Source: JBFKAV01 sp041621405 (lineage in GTDB: Bacteria > Pseudomonadota > Alphaproteobacteria > Rhodobacterales > Rhodobacteraceae). Taken from it: a DNA stretch of 19,077 bases. A program made the position numbers and the translations under genes. Numbering within the stretch: the first letter of the stretch is position 1; every line of letters begins with the position of its first letter. Location: assembly GCA_041621405.1 (NCBI GenBank), contig JBFKAV010000059.1, forward strand, positions 1-19,077, given 5' to 3'. The notes beneath the pieces were generated by a model that did no database searches, was not told the DNA's origin, and was given only the letters and a program-made list of their open reading frames with translations. This document shows positions 8,029-14,937 of this stretch, piece by piece.

Positions 8029-8721
8029 TCAGCCCCAGGTCTCGTGGCGCACCTCGCGGGCATAGAAGTCGCGAAGAGTCAGGCCCTTCTCGGGGCGGAA
8101 CCGGCCCTCGGCCTCGGCCTCCACTATCCGGTCCACCCGGAACATGCGGAAATCGTCGCGCAGTTCGCACCAGGCGACGAGCGTCCAGACCTTGCCCCAG
8201 AAGAACAGGCCGAGCGGCCGGACCGTCCTGTCGGTGCGCTGCCCGGCCTCGTCCTCGTAGGCAAGGCGAAGTAGTGTCCGCTCCTCGATCGCGCGCTCGA
8301 CGAGATCGAGCCGCTCGCGGGTGGCGGGGTCGAGGTCCTGCATCGAGACGGCATGAATCTGCACGGCCCCGGCGCGGGCGCGCTCGGGCTCGGGCAGTAC
8401 CGCCTCGATCTTAATGAGCGCCTCCTCGGCGGCCTGCGCCATCGCCCGGCCGCCCCAGGCGCGGAGCATCCGGGCGCCGGCGACCAGCGCAACGACTTCC
8501 TCGCGGCTGAACATCAGCGGCGGTAGGTCGTAGCCGGCGCGCATCAGGTAGCCGACGCCGGCCTCGCCCTCGATCGGCACGCCCGAGCCGATCAGGTCGG
8601 CCACGTCGCGGTAGATCGTGCGTTCGGAAACCTCGAGCCGCTTGGCCAGCGCCCGCGCCGTCGTCAGCCGACCGCCCCGCAGATACTGCACGATCTGAAA
8701 GAGGCGGTCGGCGCGGCGCAT
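8029..8721 (-). CDS. YafY-type transcriptional regulator (HTH + WYL)
   Basis: A 230-residue regulator. Residues 1-60 form a DeoR-like/HTH_11 winged helix: RRADRLFQIVQYLRGG, then ALAKRLEVSERTIYRDVADL as the helix-turn-helix. Residues about 130-225 are a WYL ligand-sensing domain with RLAYEDEAG, TVRPLGLFFWGKVWTLVAWC and FRMFRVDRI. Members bind DNA and respond to small or nucleic-acid ligands, often controlling neighbours. The start ATG overlaps the stop of the upstream VOC gene by one base (TGATG at 8719-8723), so it is translated by coupling. This pairing suggests that it controls, or reads the product of, the VOC protein, possibly by acting on the divergent intergenic region at 9111-9261. Confidence 0.93.
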   Translation of the reverse strand: MRRADRLFQIVQYLRGGRLTTARALAKRLEVSERTIYRDVADLIGSGVPIEGEAGVGYLMRAGYDLPPLMFSREEVVALVAGARMLRAWGGRAMAQAAEEALIKIEAVLPEPERARAGAVQIHAVSMQDLDPATRERLDLVERAIEERTLLRLAYEDEAGQRTDRTVRPLGLFFWGKVWTLVAWCELRDDFRMFRVDRIVEAEAEGRFRPEKGLTLRDFYAREVRHETWG

Positions 8722-9110
8722 CAGGCGCGTTTCGGCTCGAAGAGGCCGATCGAGTTGCCGTCGGGGTCCTTGGCATAGGCGAAGCGGCCCGGCGGGATCT
8801 CGATCGCCGGCCCGAGTACCTCGCCGCCGGCCTTGGTGCAGCGGGCTACGGCGTCCTCGAGCCGCCCCGGCACCAGGAGGTGCACGGTCGGGCCAGAGCC
8901 GTCCTTCGCCGGCGTACCGGGGTAGAGGTGGCCGGAGACGCCAGCGCCCTCCATCCCGCCCCTGGTGGGGAAGATCGCCATCGGGTTGGGCCCCGAGGTG
9001 TCGAGCGTGAGTCCGGAGTCAAACACCGTGTTGTAGAAGGCGATCGCCTTCGAGACGTCGCGCACGGGCAGCTCGAACCAGATGGCGGCGTTGTCAGGGG
9101 TATGTGTCAT
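8721..9110 (-). CDS. VOC family protein, coupled to the YafY-type regulator
   Basis: A 129-residue glyoxalase-fold protein: IWFELPVRDVSKAIAFYNTVF at the N-terminus, a VHLLVPGRLEDAVARCTKAGG second module, and the typical ending FAYAKDPDGNSIGLFEPK. The strict metal ligands of glyoxalase I are not obvious, and such short relatives are often of unknown activity. The start ATG 9110 has AAGGAG 7 nt upstream; an in-frame extension to 9203 would run through the intergenic region and is not conserved. The TGA stop shares its last base with the ATG of the following HTH-WYL gene, so the two form an operon. It is divergent from the AhpD-like gene (151 bp). Confidence 0.9.
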   Translation of the reverse strand: MTHTPDNAAIWFELPVRDVSKAIAFYNTVFDSGLTLDTSGPNPMAIFPTRGGMEGAGVSGHLYPGTPAKDGSGPTVHLLVPGRLEDAVARCTKAGGEVLGPAIEIPPGRFAYAKDPDGNSIGLFEPKRA

Positions 9111-9189
9111 CGCAGGTCTCCTTAGCAAAGGGTGAGGCCCCTGTCTCGCACAACCCTCCTGACAGCATTGCGTCAGCAGCCGCATGGGA

Positions 9190-9203
9190 TTGACGCCGAT
9201 CAA
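9190..9203. promoter_or_regulatory. FNR/FixK-type dyad (TTGAC-N4-ATCAA)
   Basis: TTGACGCCGATCAA fits the FNR/FixK family pattern TTGAY-N4-RTCAA at all ten specified positions. It lies in the 151-bp gap between the divergent VOC-YafY pair and the AhpD-like gene, centred 65.5 bp before the AhpD-like ATG. No convincing -10 box sits at the exact class II distance on either side; GGATAT at 9236-9241 would put the dyad near -51.5. The site is seen directly, but which gene it serves is uncertain. Confidence 0.45.
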
Positions 9204-9261
9204 GGCGAGCCTCGCCGTGGCACGGCAAGCACGGCGGATATCCCGCAGCCGGAGACAGACA

Positions 9262-9606
9262 ATGAGCTACCGCGATGCCATCGCCGAAACCCGCGCCCAA
9301 CTCCGCGCCCTCTACAAGGCCGCACCGGGGCCGACCCGAGGCTTCACCCAGCTCTCCAGCGCGGTGAAGGAGGCAGGTGCGCTCGGCATCAAGGAGAAGG
9401 AACACATCGCCGTCGGCATCGCGGTGGCGCAGCGCTGCGAACCCTGCATCAGCTTCCACGTCGAGGCGCTGATGAAGGCAGGCGCGACCCGGGAGGAGCT
9501 GGCAGAGACCCTCGGCATGGCGATCCAGATGGGCGGGGGATCGGCGCTCATGTATGCCGCCTCGGCGCTCGCCTGCTGGGACGAGCTCGCCGCGGCCAAA
9601 AACTGA
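9262..9606 (+). CDS. Carboxymuconolactone decarboxylase family protein, AhpD-like
   Basis: A 114-residue small alpha-helical protein with the AhpD signature: EKEHIAVGIAVAQRCEPC followed by ISFHVEAL. This gives the redox pair Cys59-x-x-Cys62 and His66. The rest (MKAGATREELAETLGMAIQMGGG) matches the CMD fold. AhpD-like members act as disulfide reductases or peroxidases and usually form trimers or hexamers. The lack of a nearby ahpC leaves the partner unknown. The start ATG 9262 follows GGAG by 8 nt. An in-frame ATG at 9184 would add 26 basic residues and cover the FNR-type dyad, so it is rejected. The TGA stop (9604-9606) is the first three bases of the operator-like palindrome. Confidence 0.92.
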   Translation: MSYRDAIAETRAQLRALYKAAPGPTRGFTQLSSAVKEAGALGIKEKEHIAVGIAVAQRCEPCISFHVEALMKAGATREELAETLGMAIQMGGGSALMYAASALACWDELAAAKN

Positions 9607-9657
9607 ACCGATTAGTTCATAGCCCTTGAGACCGAACAAGATGAACCAATCGGTTCA
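9604..9657. promoter_or_regulatory. Paired TetR-operator-like palindromes
   Basis: TGAACCGATTAGTTCAT (9604-9620) and ATGAACCAATCGGTTCA (9641-9657) are inverted copies of each other matching at 16 of 17 positions. Each is itself a pseudo-palindrome of the form TGAAC(C/T)-N4-(G/A)GTTCA. Their centres are 38 bp apart. The half-sites resemble operators of TetR-family repressors (NemR-like ACC-N4-GGT core). They lie just upstream of the GH25 gene (ATG 9744) and overlap the end of the AhpD-like gene. No TetR gene is in the window. The 20-nt spacer and AT-rich arms fit a terminator poorly. Confidence 0.5.
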
Positions 9658-9743
9658 CTTATCAGAACGTGGCCGGTTAATGGTCTCGCAGGGCCCCTCC
9701 CTTTCGCCGTGACACACGCCGCCATCCACGCCATGATCGGCAC

Positions 9744-10541
9744 ATGGAACGGGGCATCGCAGGGTTGTTCACAGCGGCGGCGCTGGCGCTTCTCGCCGCC
9801 TGCGGCGGCCCGGCGCCGGTGGCGCACCGCGCCTACGGCGTGCCGCCCTCATTTGGCGACCGGGACCCCCACGACTGGGCCGGCCGCACCCCCTCGGCCT
9901 ATCCGGTCCACGGCATCGACGCCTCGCGCTGGCAGGGCGAGATCAATTGGCCGGAGGTCGCGCAGGGCGGCGTCGCCTTCGCCTGGCTCAAGGCCACCGA
10001 AGGCGGCGATCATGCCGATCCGCTCTTCGCCGACAACTTCCGCGCCGCGCTGCGCGCCGGCGTGCCTGCCGGCGCCTACCACTTCTTCTACCTCTGCACC
10101 GACGCCGAGACCCAGGCGCGCTGGTTCATCCGGCACGTCCCGCGCCGGGCCGGGGCGCTGCCGCCGGTGCTCGACATCGAGTACAACCACCACTCGCCCA
10201 CCTGCCGCACCCGCCCCGAGCCGGCGGCCATCCGGGCCGAGATCCGAAGCTTCCAGCGCATCGTCGCGGCGCATTACGGCCAGCGTCCGGTGATCTACAC
10301 CACGCCCGATTTCTGGCGCGCGAACGACCTCGGCCGTCTCCGCGGCGAGGAGTTCTGGCTGCGCTCGGTTGCCGGGCACCCATCGGAGGCCTACCCCGGC
10401 GCGCGCTGGAGTTTCTGGCAGTATTCCGGCACCGGCCGGGTGCAAGGCGTCTCCGGCGACATCGACCTCAACGCCTTCTCCGGCCCACCCGAGGCATGGG
10501 CAACCTGGCTCGCCCGGCGGCGGCTCCGACTCCGGCACTGA
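9744..10541 (+). CDS. GH25 (lysozyme M1-like) lipoprotein
   Basis: A 265-residue envelope muramidase. Residues 1-20 form a lipoprotein signal with a LLAAC lipobox, predicting lipidation at Cys20 and anchoring in a membrane facing the periplasm. The GH25 domain (about 55-255) begins HGIDASRWQGEINW (Asp59). It has FAWLKATEGG, AGAYHFFYLC, the catalytic pair in LDIEYN (Asp144, Glu146), VIYTTPDFW and WSFWQYSGTG, ending with DIDLNAF. The family cleaves the glycan of peptidoglycan. The start ATG 9744 is followed at once by the signal peptide, but no clear Shine-Dalgarno is visible. It lies 137 nt after the AhpD-like gene, behind the operator-like palindromes. Confidence 0.93.
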   Translation: MERGIAGLFTAAALALLAACGGPAPVAHRAYGVPPSFGDRDPHDWAGRTPSAYPVHGIDASRWQGEINWPEVAQGGVAFAWLKATEGGDHADPLFADNFRAALRAGVPAGAYHFFYLCTDAETQARWFIRHVPRRAGALPPVLDIEYNHHSPTCRTRPEPAAIRAEIRSFQRIVAAHYGQRPVIYTTPDFWRANDLGRLRGEEFWLRSVAGHPSEAYPGARWSFWQYSGTGRVQGVSGDIDLNAFSGPPEAWATWLARRRLRLRH

Positions 10542-10560
10542 CGGCAACGCCCGAAAATGC

Positions 10561-10589
10561 TTAGGAAGCGGTCACCCTGCGTGTAGAAT
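10561..10589 (+). promoter_or_regulatory. Possible sigma70-type promoter of the SH3 protein gene
   Basis: TTAGGA (10561-10566) and TAGAAT (10584-10589) are separated by 17 bp. The -10 matches TATAAT at 5 of 6 positions, while the -35 matches only 3 of 6. It would start transcription near 10596, about 65 nt before the SH3 gene. A 6-bp inverted repeat (10633-10638/10654-10659) overlaps the ribosome binding site. Confidence 0.35.
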
Positions 10590-10660
10590 GCGGTCCTGTT
10601 GTGTACCAAGTGGTCTCGGCGGGTTCGCCCCAGAGGCCGCGACGAGGACTGGAGGCCTCA

Positions 10661-11047
10661 ATGAATCATCAGTTCCTTTTGCGCGCGGCGCTCGCCGCTC
10701 TCATCGCGACACCAATTTCGGCGCCCTACGCTTCGGCGGCGGAAGCGGCGGCCAGCGTGTTCCTGAACGTCCGCTCCGGGCCAGGCACGCGGTTCAGGGT
10801 CGTCGACGTGCTCGCTGCCGGAGAGGTGGTCGAGGTGACCGAATGTCAGCCGAACCGCTGGTGCCGTATCAGCCATGACGGCCCCGAGGGCTGGGTCAGC
10901 TCGAACTACCTGACCGCTTCGCCCGGTGTGGGTCGGGCGGGCGCCGACTGCCAATTCCAGCTGCACATAGGCGCCGATGGTCCGCGTTTCGGAACCGTCT
11001 GCACCGGGGGAGACGTAGCGCCGATCGGTGCGGGTTCGGGAGCCTAA
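10661..11047 (+). CDS. Exported bacterial SH3 domain protein
   Basis: A 128-residue protein with a Sec signal peptide (MNHQFLLRAALAALIATPIS, cleavage expected near ASA-AEA at about residue 26). One SH3_3 domain follows: FLNVRSGPGTRFRVVDVLAAGEVVEV, CQPNRWCRISH, EGWVSSNYL. Such domains bind cell-wall or extracellular ligands, so it probably acts in the periplasm. A short tail (about 87-128) with CQFQLHIGADG and TVCTGGD carries a possible disulfide pair and has no recognised fold. The start ATG 10661 follows GGAGG by 5 nt; an in-frame upstream start (10601) would spoil the signal peptide. Its proximity to the GH25 lipoprotein suggests an envelope-related neighbourhood, but the 119-nt gap and own promoter candidate point to separate transcription. 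Confidence 0.88.
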   Translation: MNHQFLLRAALAALIATPISAPYASAAEAAASVFLNVRSGPGTRFRVVDVLAAGEVVEVTECQPNRWCRISHDGPEGWVSSNYLTASPGVGRAGADCQFQLHIGADGPRFGTVCTGGDVAPIGAGSGA

Positions 11048-11136
11048 CGGCGCGCACCGGCGATCCGGCCTCCGGGGAGAAGGCGTGTCTGCCGAAAACG
11101 GTCGACGCCTAGCAAGGTGACACCCGCCGGAACGCT

Positions 11137-11159
11137 ACGCCGCCGGTCTCGGGCGGCGT
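11137..11159. terminator. Hairpin between the convergent SH3 and flavoprotein genes
   Basis: ACGCCGCC (11137-11144) and GGCGGCGT (11152-11159) form a perfect 8-bp stem with a 7-nt loop in the 160-bp gap between two convergent genes. Its location fits a bidirectional terminator. Only CTTGG follows on the plus side, with no proper T-tract on either side. Confidence 0.4.
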
Positions 11160-11207
11160 CTTGGCGCGGCTCGAAACGAAAAGGTGGCGACGCGCTCCCT
11201 CTGACTG

Positions 11208-13709
11208 TCAGCCATCCAACCGGATGCGGGCGTTGGTCGGGTCGTAGGGGCTGTCCTCGGTCACTTCGGCGTCGAACAGCTGGCGCAGCATCCTGACCTG
11301 CAGCCTGGTGCCGGGCTCGGCCAGATCGGGGCGCACGTAGCCCATGCCGATCTGCTTGCCGAAGGCCACCGACCAGCCGCCCGAGGTGAGGCGGCCGACC
11401 TTCTCGCCGTTCACGACGAGAGCTTCCTTGCCCCATGGATCGGCATCCTTCGGGCCGTCGATCAGGAGCGTCACGCATTTCGCGCGAATGCCCGTCTTCT
11501 CCATCGCCTGCTTGCCGAGGAAGTCCTTCTCGAGGTCGACGAAGCGGTCGAGCCCCCCCTCGAGCGGCGTCGCGTCGCGGCCGAGCTCGGTGCCGAAGGC
11601 GCGGTAGCTCTTCTCCTGGCGGAGCCAGTTCTGCGCGCGTCCGCCGACGAGCTTCATCCCGTGCTTCTCGCCCGCCTCCAACAGTCGGTCGAAGAGGTGG
11701 TTCTGCATCTCGATCGGATGGTGCAGTTCCCAGCCGAGCTCGCCGGTATAGGCCACGCGGATCGCCATCGTCGGCACCATGCCGAGCTCGATGTCCTTCG
11801 CCGAGAGCCAGGGGAACCGCTTGTTCGACAGCGCGGTTTCCGGCTCGGCATCGCGGATCATCTCCTTCAGGATGTCGCGGGACTTGGGCCCGGCCAGCGC
11901 GAAGACGCCCCATTGCGTTGTCACGTCATGGACCAGAACCATGCCGCCGCCCTTCGCCATGAAGTCCTCGGCGCATTTGCGGAGGTAGTCGGCGTCGTAG
12001 GCGGTCCAGGCTCCCGCCGAGACCAGGTAGTAGCCGTCCTCGCGGCGGCGCACGATGGTGTACTCGGTGCGCGTGGTGCCGGCCTCGGTCAGCGCGTAGG
12101 TCAGGTTGATCCGGCCGACCTTGGGCAGCTTGTTGGTGGTGAACCAGTCGAGGAAGGCCGTCGCTCCCGGTCCGGAGACCCAGTGCTTGGTGAAAGCCGT
12201 GGCGTCGATCAGGCCGGCGGTCTCGCGAACCGCCTTCGCCTCGGCCTCGGCATATTGCCACCAGGCCCCGCGGCGGAAGCTTCGGGAATTGTGGTCGAAA
12301 TCCCCGGTCGCATCGAGCGGGCCGTAGTAGTTCGGCCGGTCCCAGCCGTTGACCTGGCCGAACTGCGCGCCGCGGGCCTTCTGGCGGTCGTAGGCGGGCG
12401 AGGTCCTGAGCGGCCGGCAGGCCTCCCGCTCCTCGTCGGGGTGGTGCAAGATGAAGACGTGGGAATAGCACTCCTCGTTCTTCCGCGCCGCATATTCGGT
12501 CGTCATCCAGGAGCCGTAGCGCTTGGGGTCGAGTGAGGCCATGTCGATCTCGGCCTCGCCCTCGGTCATCATCTGGGCGAGGTAGTGGCCGGTGCCGCCG
12601 GCCGCCGTGATGCCGAACGAGAAGCCCTCGGCCAGCCACATGTTCCTGAGGCCCGGCGCCGGGCCGACCAGCGGGTTGCCGTCGGGCGTGTAGCAGATCG
12701 GGCCGTTGAAGTCGTCCTTGAGCCCCACCGTCTCCGAGGATGGAATCCGGTGGATCATCGACATGTACTCCTCCTCGATCCGCTCCAGGTCGAGCGGGAA
12801 GAGGTCGGCGCGGAAGCTCTCCGGCACGTCGTAGAGGAACCGCGCCGGGGCGCCCTGCTCGTAGGGCCCGAGAATCCAGCCGCCGCGCTCCTCGCGGACG
12901 TACCACTTGGCATCGGCGTCGCGCAGCACCGGGTGCTCGGGATTGCCGGCCTTTCGCCATTCCTGGAGCATCGGGTCGGGCTCGGTCACGATGTACTGGT
13001 GCTCGACCGGGATCGCCGGGATCTTGATGCCGAGGAGCCGGGCGGTGCGCTGGGCGTGGTTGCCCGTGGCGGTGACGACGTGCTCGGCGGTGATCTCGGC
13101 CTTCTCGTCCGAGGGCACCAGGTTGCCGCCCTTTTCCACCATCCTCGAGATCGACACGACCCATTCCGAGCCGGTCCAACGGTAGCCGTCGACCTGCCAC
13201 TTCCGTTCGATGGTGCAGCCGAGCTGACGGGCGCCCTTGGCCATCGCCTGGGTCACGTCGGCGGGGTTGATGTAGCCGTCCTGCGGGTGGAAGAGAGCGC
13301 CCTTCAGATCGTCGGTGCGCACGAGCGGCCAGCGCTCGCCGATTTCCTCTGGGGTGAGGAACTCGTGGTAGACCTCCGCCGTCTCGGCCACCGACGAATA
13401 GAGCATGTATTCGTCCATTCGCTCCTGGGTCTGCGCCATCCTGAGGTTGCCGACGACGTAGAAGCCGGCGTCGAGGCCGGTTTCGTCCTTCAGCTTCTTG
13501 TAGAAATCCACCGAGTACTTGTGGATGTGGGTGGTGGCGTAGGACATGTTGAAGAGCGGCAGGAGCCCTGCCGCATGCCAGGTGGAACCGCTTGTCAGCT
13601 CGTCGCGCTCCAGGAGCATCGTGTCCCAGCCTGCCTTTGCCAGGTGATAGGCGATGCCGGTGCCCACGGCGCCGCCGCCCACGACCAGCGCTCTGACATG
13701 CTTTTTCAT
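11208..13709 (-). CDS. FAD-dependent dimethylglycine/sarcosine dehydrogenase-like protein (DAO + GcvT)
   Basis: An 833-residue cytoplasmic flavoprotein of the DMGDH/SARDH family, which oxidatively demethylates N-methyl amines and can pass the one-carbon unit to tetrahydrofolate. The DAO domain (about 5-370) has the nucleotide fold VVGGGAVGTGIAYHL, Glu34 in LLERDEL, and the STWHAAGL motif. His45 in that motif corresponds to the histidine that holds FAD covalently in DMGDH. The FAO_M linker (about 372-430) begins near AEIDMASLDPKRYG. The GcvT domain (about 435-735) contains RETAGLIDATAFTKHWVSGPGA and YTGELGWELHHP. The GcvT_C domain (about 745-825) includes TSGGWSVAFGKQIGMGYVR. Start chosen: ATG 13709 with AAGGA 8 nt upstream. 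The exact amine cannot be read from sequence, and it has no co-directional partner gene. Confidence 0.92.
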   Translation of the reverse strand: MKKHVRALVVGGGAVGTGIAYHLAKAGWDTMLLERDELTSGSTWHAAGLLPLFNMSYATTHIHKYSVDFYKKLKDETGLDAGFYVVGNLRMAQTQERMDEYMLYSSVAETAEVYHEFLTPEEIGERWPLVRTDDLKGALFHPQDGYINPADVTQAMAKGARQLGCTIERKWQVDGYRWTGSEWVVSISRMVEKGGNLVPSDEKAEITAEHVVTATGNHAQRTARLLGIKIPAIPVEHQYIVTEPDPMLQEWRKAGNPEHPVLRDADAKWYVREERGGWILGPYEQGAPARFLYDVPESFRADLFPLDLERIEEEYMSMIHRIPSSETVGLKDDFNGPICYTPDGNPLVGPAPGLRNMWLAEGFSFGITAAGGTGHYLAQMMTEGEAEIDMASLDPKRYGSWMTTEYAARKNEECYSHVFILHHPDEEREACRPLRTSPAYDRQKARGAQFGQVNGWDRPNYYGPLDATGDFDHNSRSFRRGAWWQYAEAEAKAVRETAGLIDATAFTKHWVSGPGATAFLDWFTTNKLPKVGRINLTYALTEAGTTRTEYTIVRRREDGYYLVSAGAWTAYDADYLRKCAEDFMAKGGGMVLVHDVTTQWGVFALAGPKSRDILKEMIRDAEPETALSNKRFPWLSAKDIELGMVPTMAIRVAYTGELGWELHHPIEMQNHLFDRLLEAGEKHGMKLVGGRAQNWLRQEKSYRAFGTELGRDATPLEGGLDRFVDLEKDFLGKQAMEKTGIRAKCVTLLIDGPKDADPWGKEALVVNGEKVGRLTSGGWSVAFGKQIGMGYVRPDLAEPGTRLQVRMLRQLFDAEVTEDSPYDPTNARIRLDG

Positions 13710-13826
13710 TCGGAGAATCCTTCTCGAAGGTGCCGCGCACAATTTGGCGGAATCGCCGCGCCCCGGCGAGGTGGAGCCGACCCAACATCGCGCGAATGCG
13801 ACAGTGCCCGGCGCGCAGGGCGGGCG

Positions 13827-14057
13827 TCAGCGCTCCTCGTCCCAGGCCTCGTCCAGCCGGCGGAGCGCGTCGAAGAGCGCCAGCGCGCGGCCGGTGAGCG
13901 GCCGCTCCAGCTCGCCCATCACGTCGGTCTCCTGCGCCAGATGCGCCGCCACCTCCTGAAGCTCGGCCAGCGTGGCGCCGCTCTGCTCTATTTCCACCAC
14001 CATGTGGTCGCTGATGTCGCCGAAGAGGCGCTTCACCTCGTCCCGCGTCACGGCCAT
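13827..14057 (-). CDS. Small acidic helical protein of unknown function
   Basis: A 76-residue protein beginning MAVTRDEVKRLFGDISDHMV. It is rich in Glu, Asp, Leu and Ala, has no Cys, no signal peptide and no membrane segment, and is probably all-helical (long runs such as LAELQEVAAHLAQE and ALALFDALRRLDEAW). I do not recognise the family. It is well supported as a real gene by a strong AAGGAGG 6 nt before the ATG. It sits 25 nt downstream of the BON-domain gene in the same direction, so both are probably one transcript. Its role may be tied to that protein and to whatever controls the divergent archease-rtcB run. Confidence 0.8.
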   Translation of the reverse strand: MAVTRDEVKRLFGDISDHMVVEIEQSGATLAELQEVAAHLAQETDVMGELERPLTGRALALFDALRRLDEAWDEER

Positions 14058-14082
14058 GTCGCTCCTCCTTGCCGGCCGCGCC

Positions 14083-14820
14083 TCAGCGCGCGACCTCTAT
14101 CTCGTTGATCACGTCGTCCACGCCGAAGACGCTCCAGGCGTCGGCCTCGGCGATCTCCCGTTGCGCCTCGCCGGGCACGGCGCCGGTCAGCCGCACCACG
14201 CCGAGCCGCACACCCACCCGGATCTGGCCGTCGTCGATCAGCGGGTTGCGGTCGAGCACCACGCGCACTGCCTCCTCGATCCGGATCGGCGCGTCCTCCT
14301 CGGGCGGCTCGGGCTCGAGCCCGTTCACCACGTCGCGCACGCCGGGCACCCACCAGGCCATCGCGCCAGCGAGCCGCTTGGAGACCAGCCCCGGCACGGC
14401 ACCGTTCAAGATCACCACGCCGTCGCGCACCTCGTAGTCGATCCGGCCTCGCGCCCCCTCGACATCGCCCGAGACGGCGCGGAACTCAGGGTCCGGCCCG
14501 CTGGTCAGCGCCTCGCGCACGGCGAAGCCCCAGAATGCGGGCTCTGCGGAAAAGTACTGCCTCAGCCGCTCGCGGATACCGGCATCGGCCATCGGCGCGG
14601 CCGGCGCCACCCTGAGCCGGTCGACCACGCGCCGCACCGATTCCGGCACCGCGGCGCACGCGAGCGCCCGCTTCTTGGCGGCCAGGCTCTCCACTTCGCC
14701 AATCACGGTGAGCGTGCCGTCTTCGGCGATGTCCATCCTCTCCGGCCGGAAGCCCGGCCCGAGCCGCGCCTCGCTGCGCATCGTCGCAAGAATGCCGGCC
14801 AGAACGTCATCCCGCGCCAT
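14083..14820 (-). CDS. Triple BON-domain protein
   Basis: A 245-residue protein with three BON-like units. The first, about residues 5-70, has LTVIGEVESLAAKKRA and SVRRVVDRLRV. The second, about 125-170, has RIDYEVRDGVVILNGAVPG and VPGVRDVVNGL. The third, about 182-243, has RIEEAVRVVLDRNPLID, GVVRLTGAVPG and FGVDDVINEIEV. BON domains usually bind lipid or membrane surfaces in periplasmic proteins such as OsmY. Here no signal peptide or lipobox is visible from the chosen start, so a cytoplasmic location is likely. The start ATG 14820 has a GGGGGTG stretch upstream; the in-frame extension to 14847 does not create a signal peptide. It is divergent from archease across 117 bp holding an FNR-type dyad. 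Confidence 0.87.
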   Translation of the reverse strand: MARDDVLAGILATMRSEARLGPGFRPERMDIAEDGTLTVIGEVESLAAKKRALACAAVPESVRRVVDRLRVAPAAPMADAGIRERLRQYFSAEPAFWGFAVREALTSGPDPEFRAVSGDVEGARGRIDYEVRDGVVILNGAVPGLVSKRLAGAMAWWVPGVRDVVNGLEPEPPEEDAPIRIEEAVRVVLDRNPLIDDGQIRVGVRLGVVRLTGAVPGEAQREIAEADAWSVFGVDDVINEIEVAR

Positions 14821-14875
14821 CGGTTCACCCCCGTTGTGCCGCCCCATCTCCTAGTCGCATGCCGGCCGGCGCACA

Positions 14876-14889
14876 TTGATGCGGCTCAA
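14876..14889. promoter_or_regulatory. FNR-type dyad (TTGAT-N4-CTCAA)
   Basis: TTGATGCGGCTCAA matches the FNR/FnrL consensus TTGAT-N4-ATCAA at 9 of 10 specified bases. It lies in the 117-bp divergent region between the BON gene and archease. Its centre (14882.5) is exactly 41.5 bp before the start point (14924) predicted from the TATCTT at 14912-14917, the class II FNR activation geometry. In the other direction the same distance falls on TAGGAG (14853-14848), a weaker -10 for the BON gene. The dyad and spacing are seen; binding by FNR is inferred. Confidence 0.62.
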
Positions 14890-14911
14890 GGCCGCGCCGC
14901 CCGCGCGGCGC

Positions 14912-14917
14912 TATCTT
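14912..14917 (+). promoter_or_regulatory. Predicted -10 element of the archease-rtcB transcript
   Basis: TATCTT matches TATAAT at 4 of 6 positions and would start transcription near 14924. That leaves a leader of about 14 nt that still contains the GGAAGGGAGG ribosome binding site. No -35 hexamer is present, as expected for a class II FNR-activated promoter where the regulator occupies that position. Confidence 0.45.
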
Positions 14918-14937
14918 CGCGCCGGAAGGGAGGTCCC

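Noticed and set aside
9184..9261. Upstream in-frame ATG for the AhpD-like gene
   Set aside because: It has no ribosome binding site, adds a basic non-conserved leader, and would place the FNR-type dyad inside the coding region.
12585..14108. A 507-codon plus-strand frame opposite the flavoprotein gene
   Set aside because: It is a shadow of the DMGDH-like gene and the small gene next to it, with no recognisable motif.
13972..14937. Long upstream extension of the archease frame
   Set aside because: It is antisense to the BON gene. The archease fold begins at 14938 right after a strong ribosome binding site.
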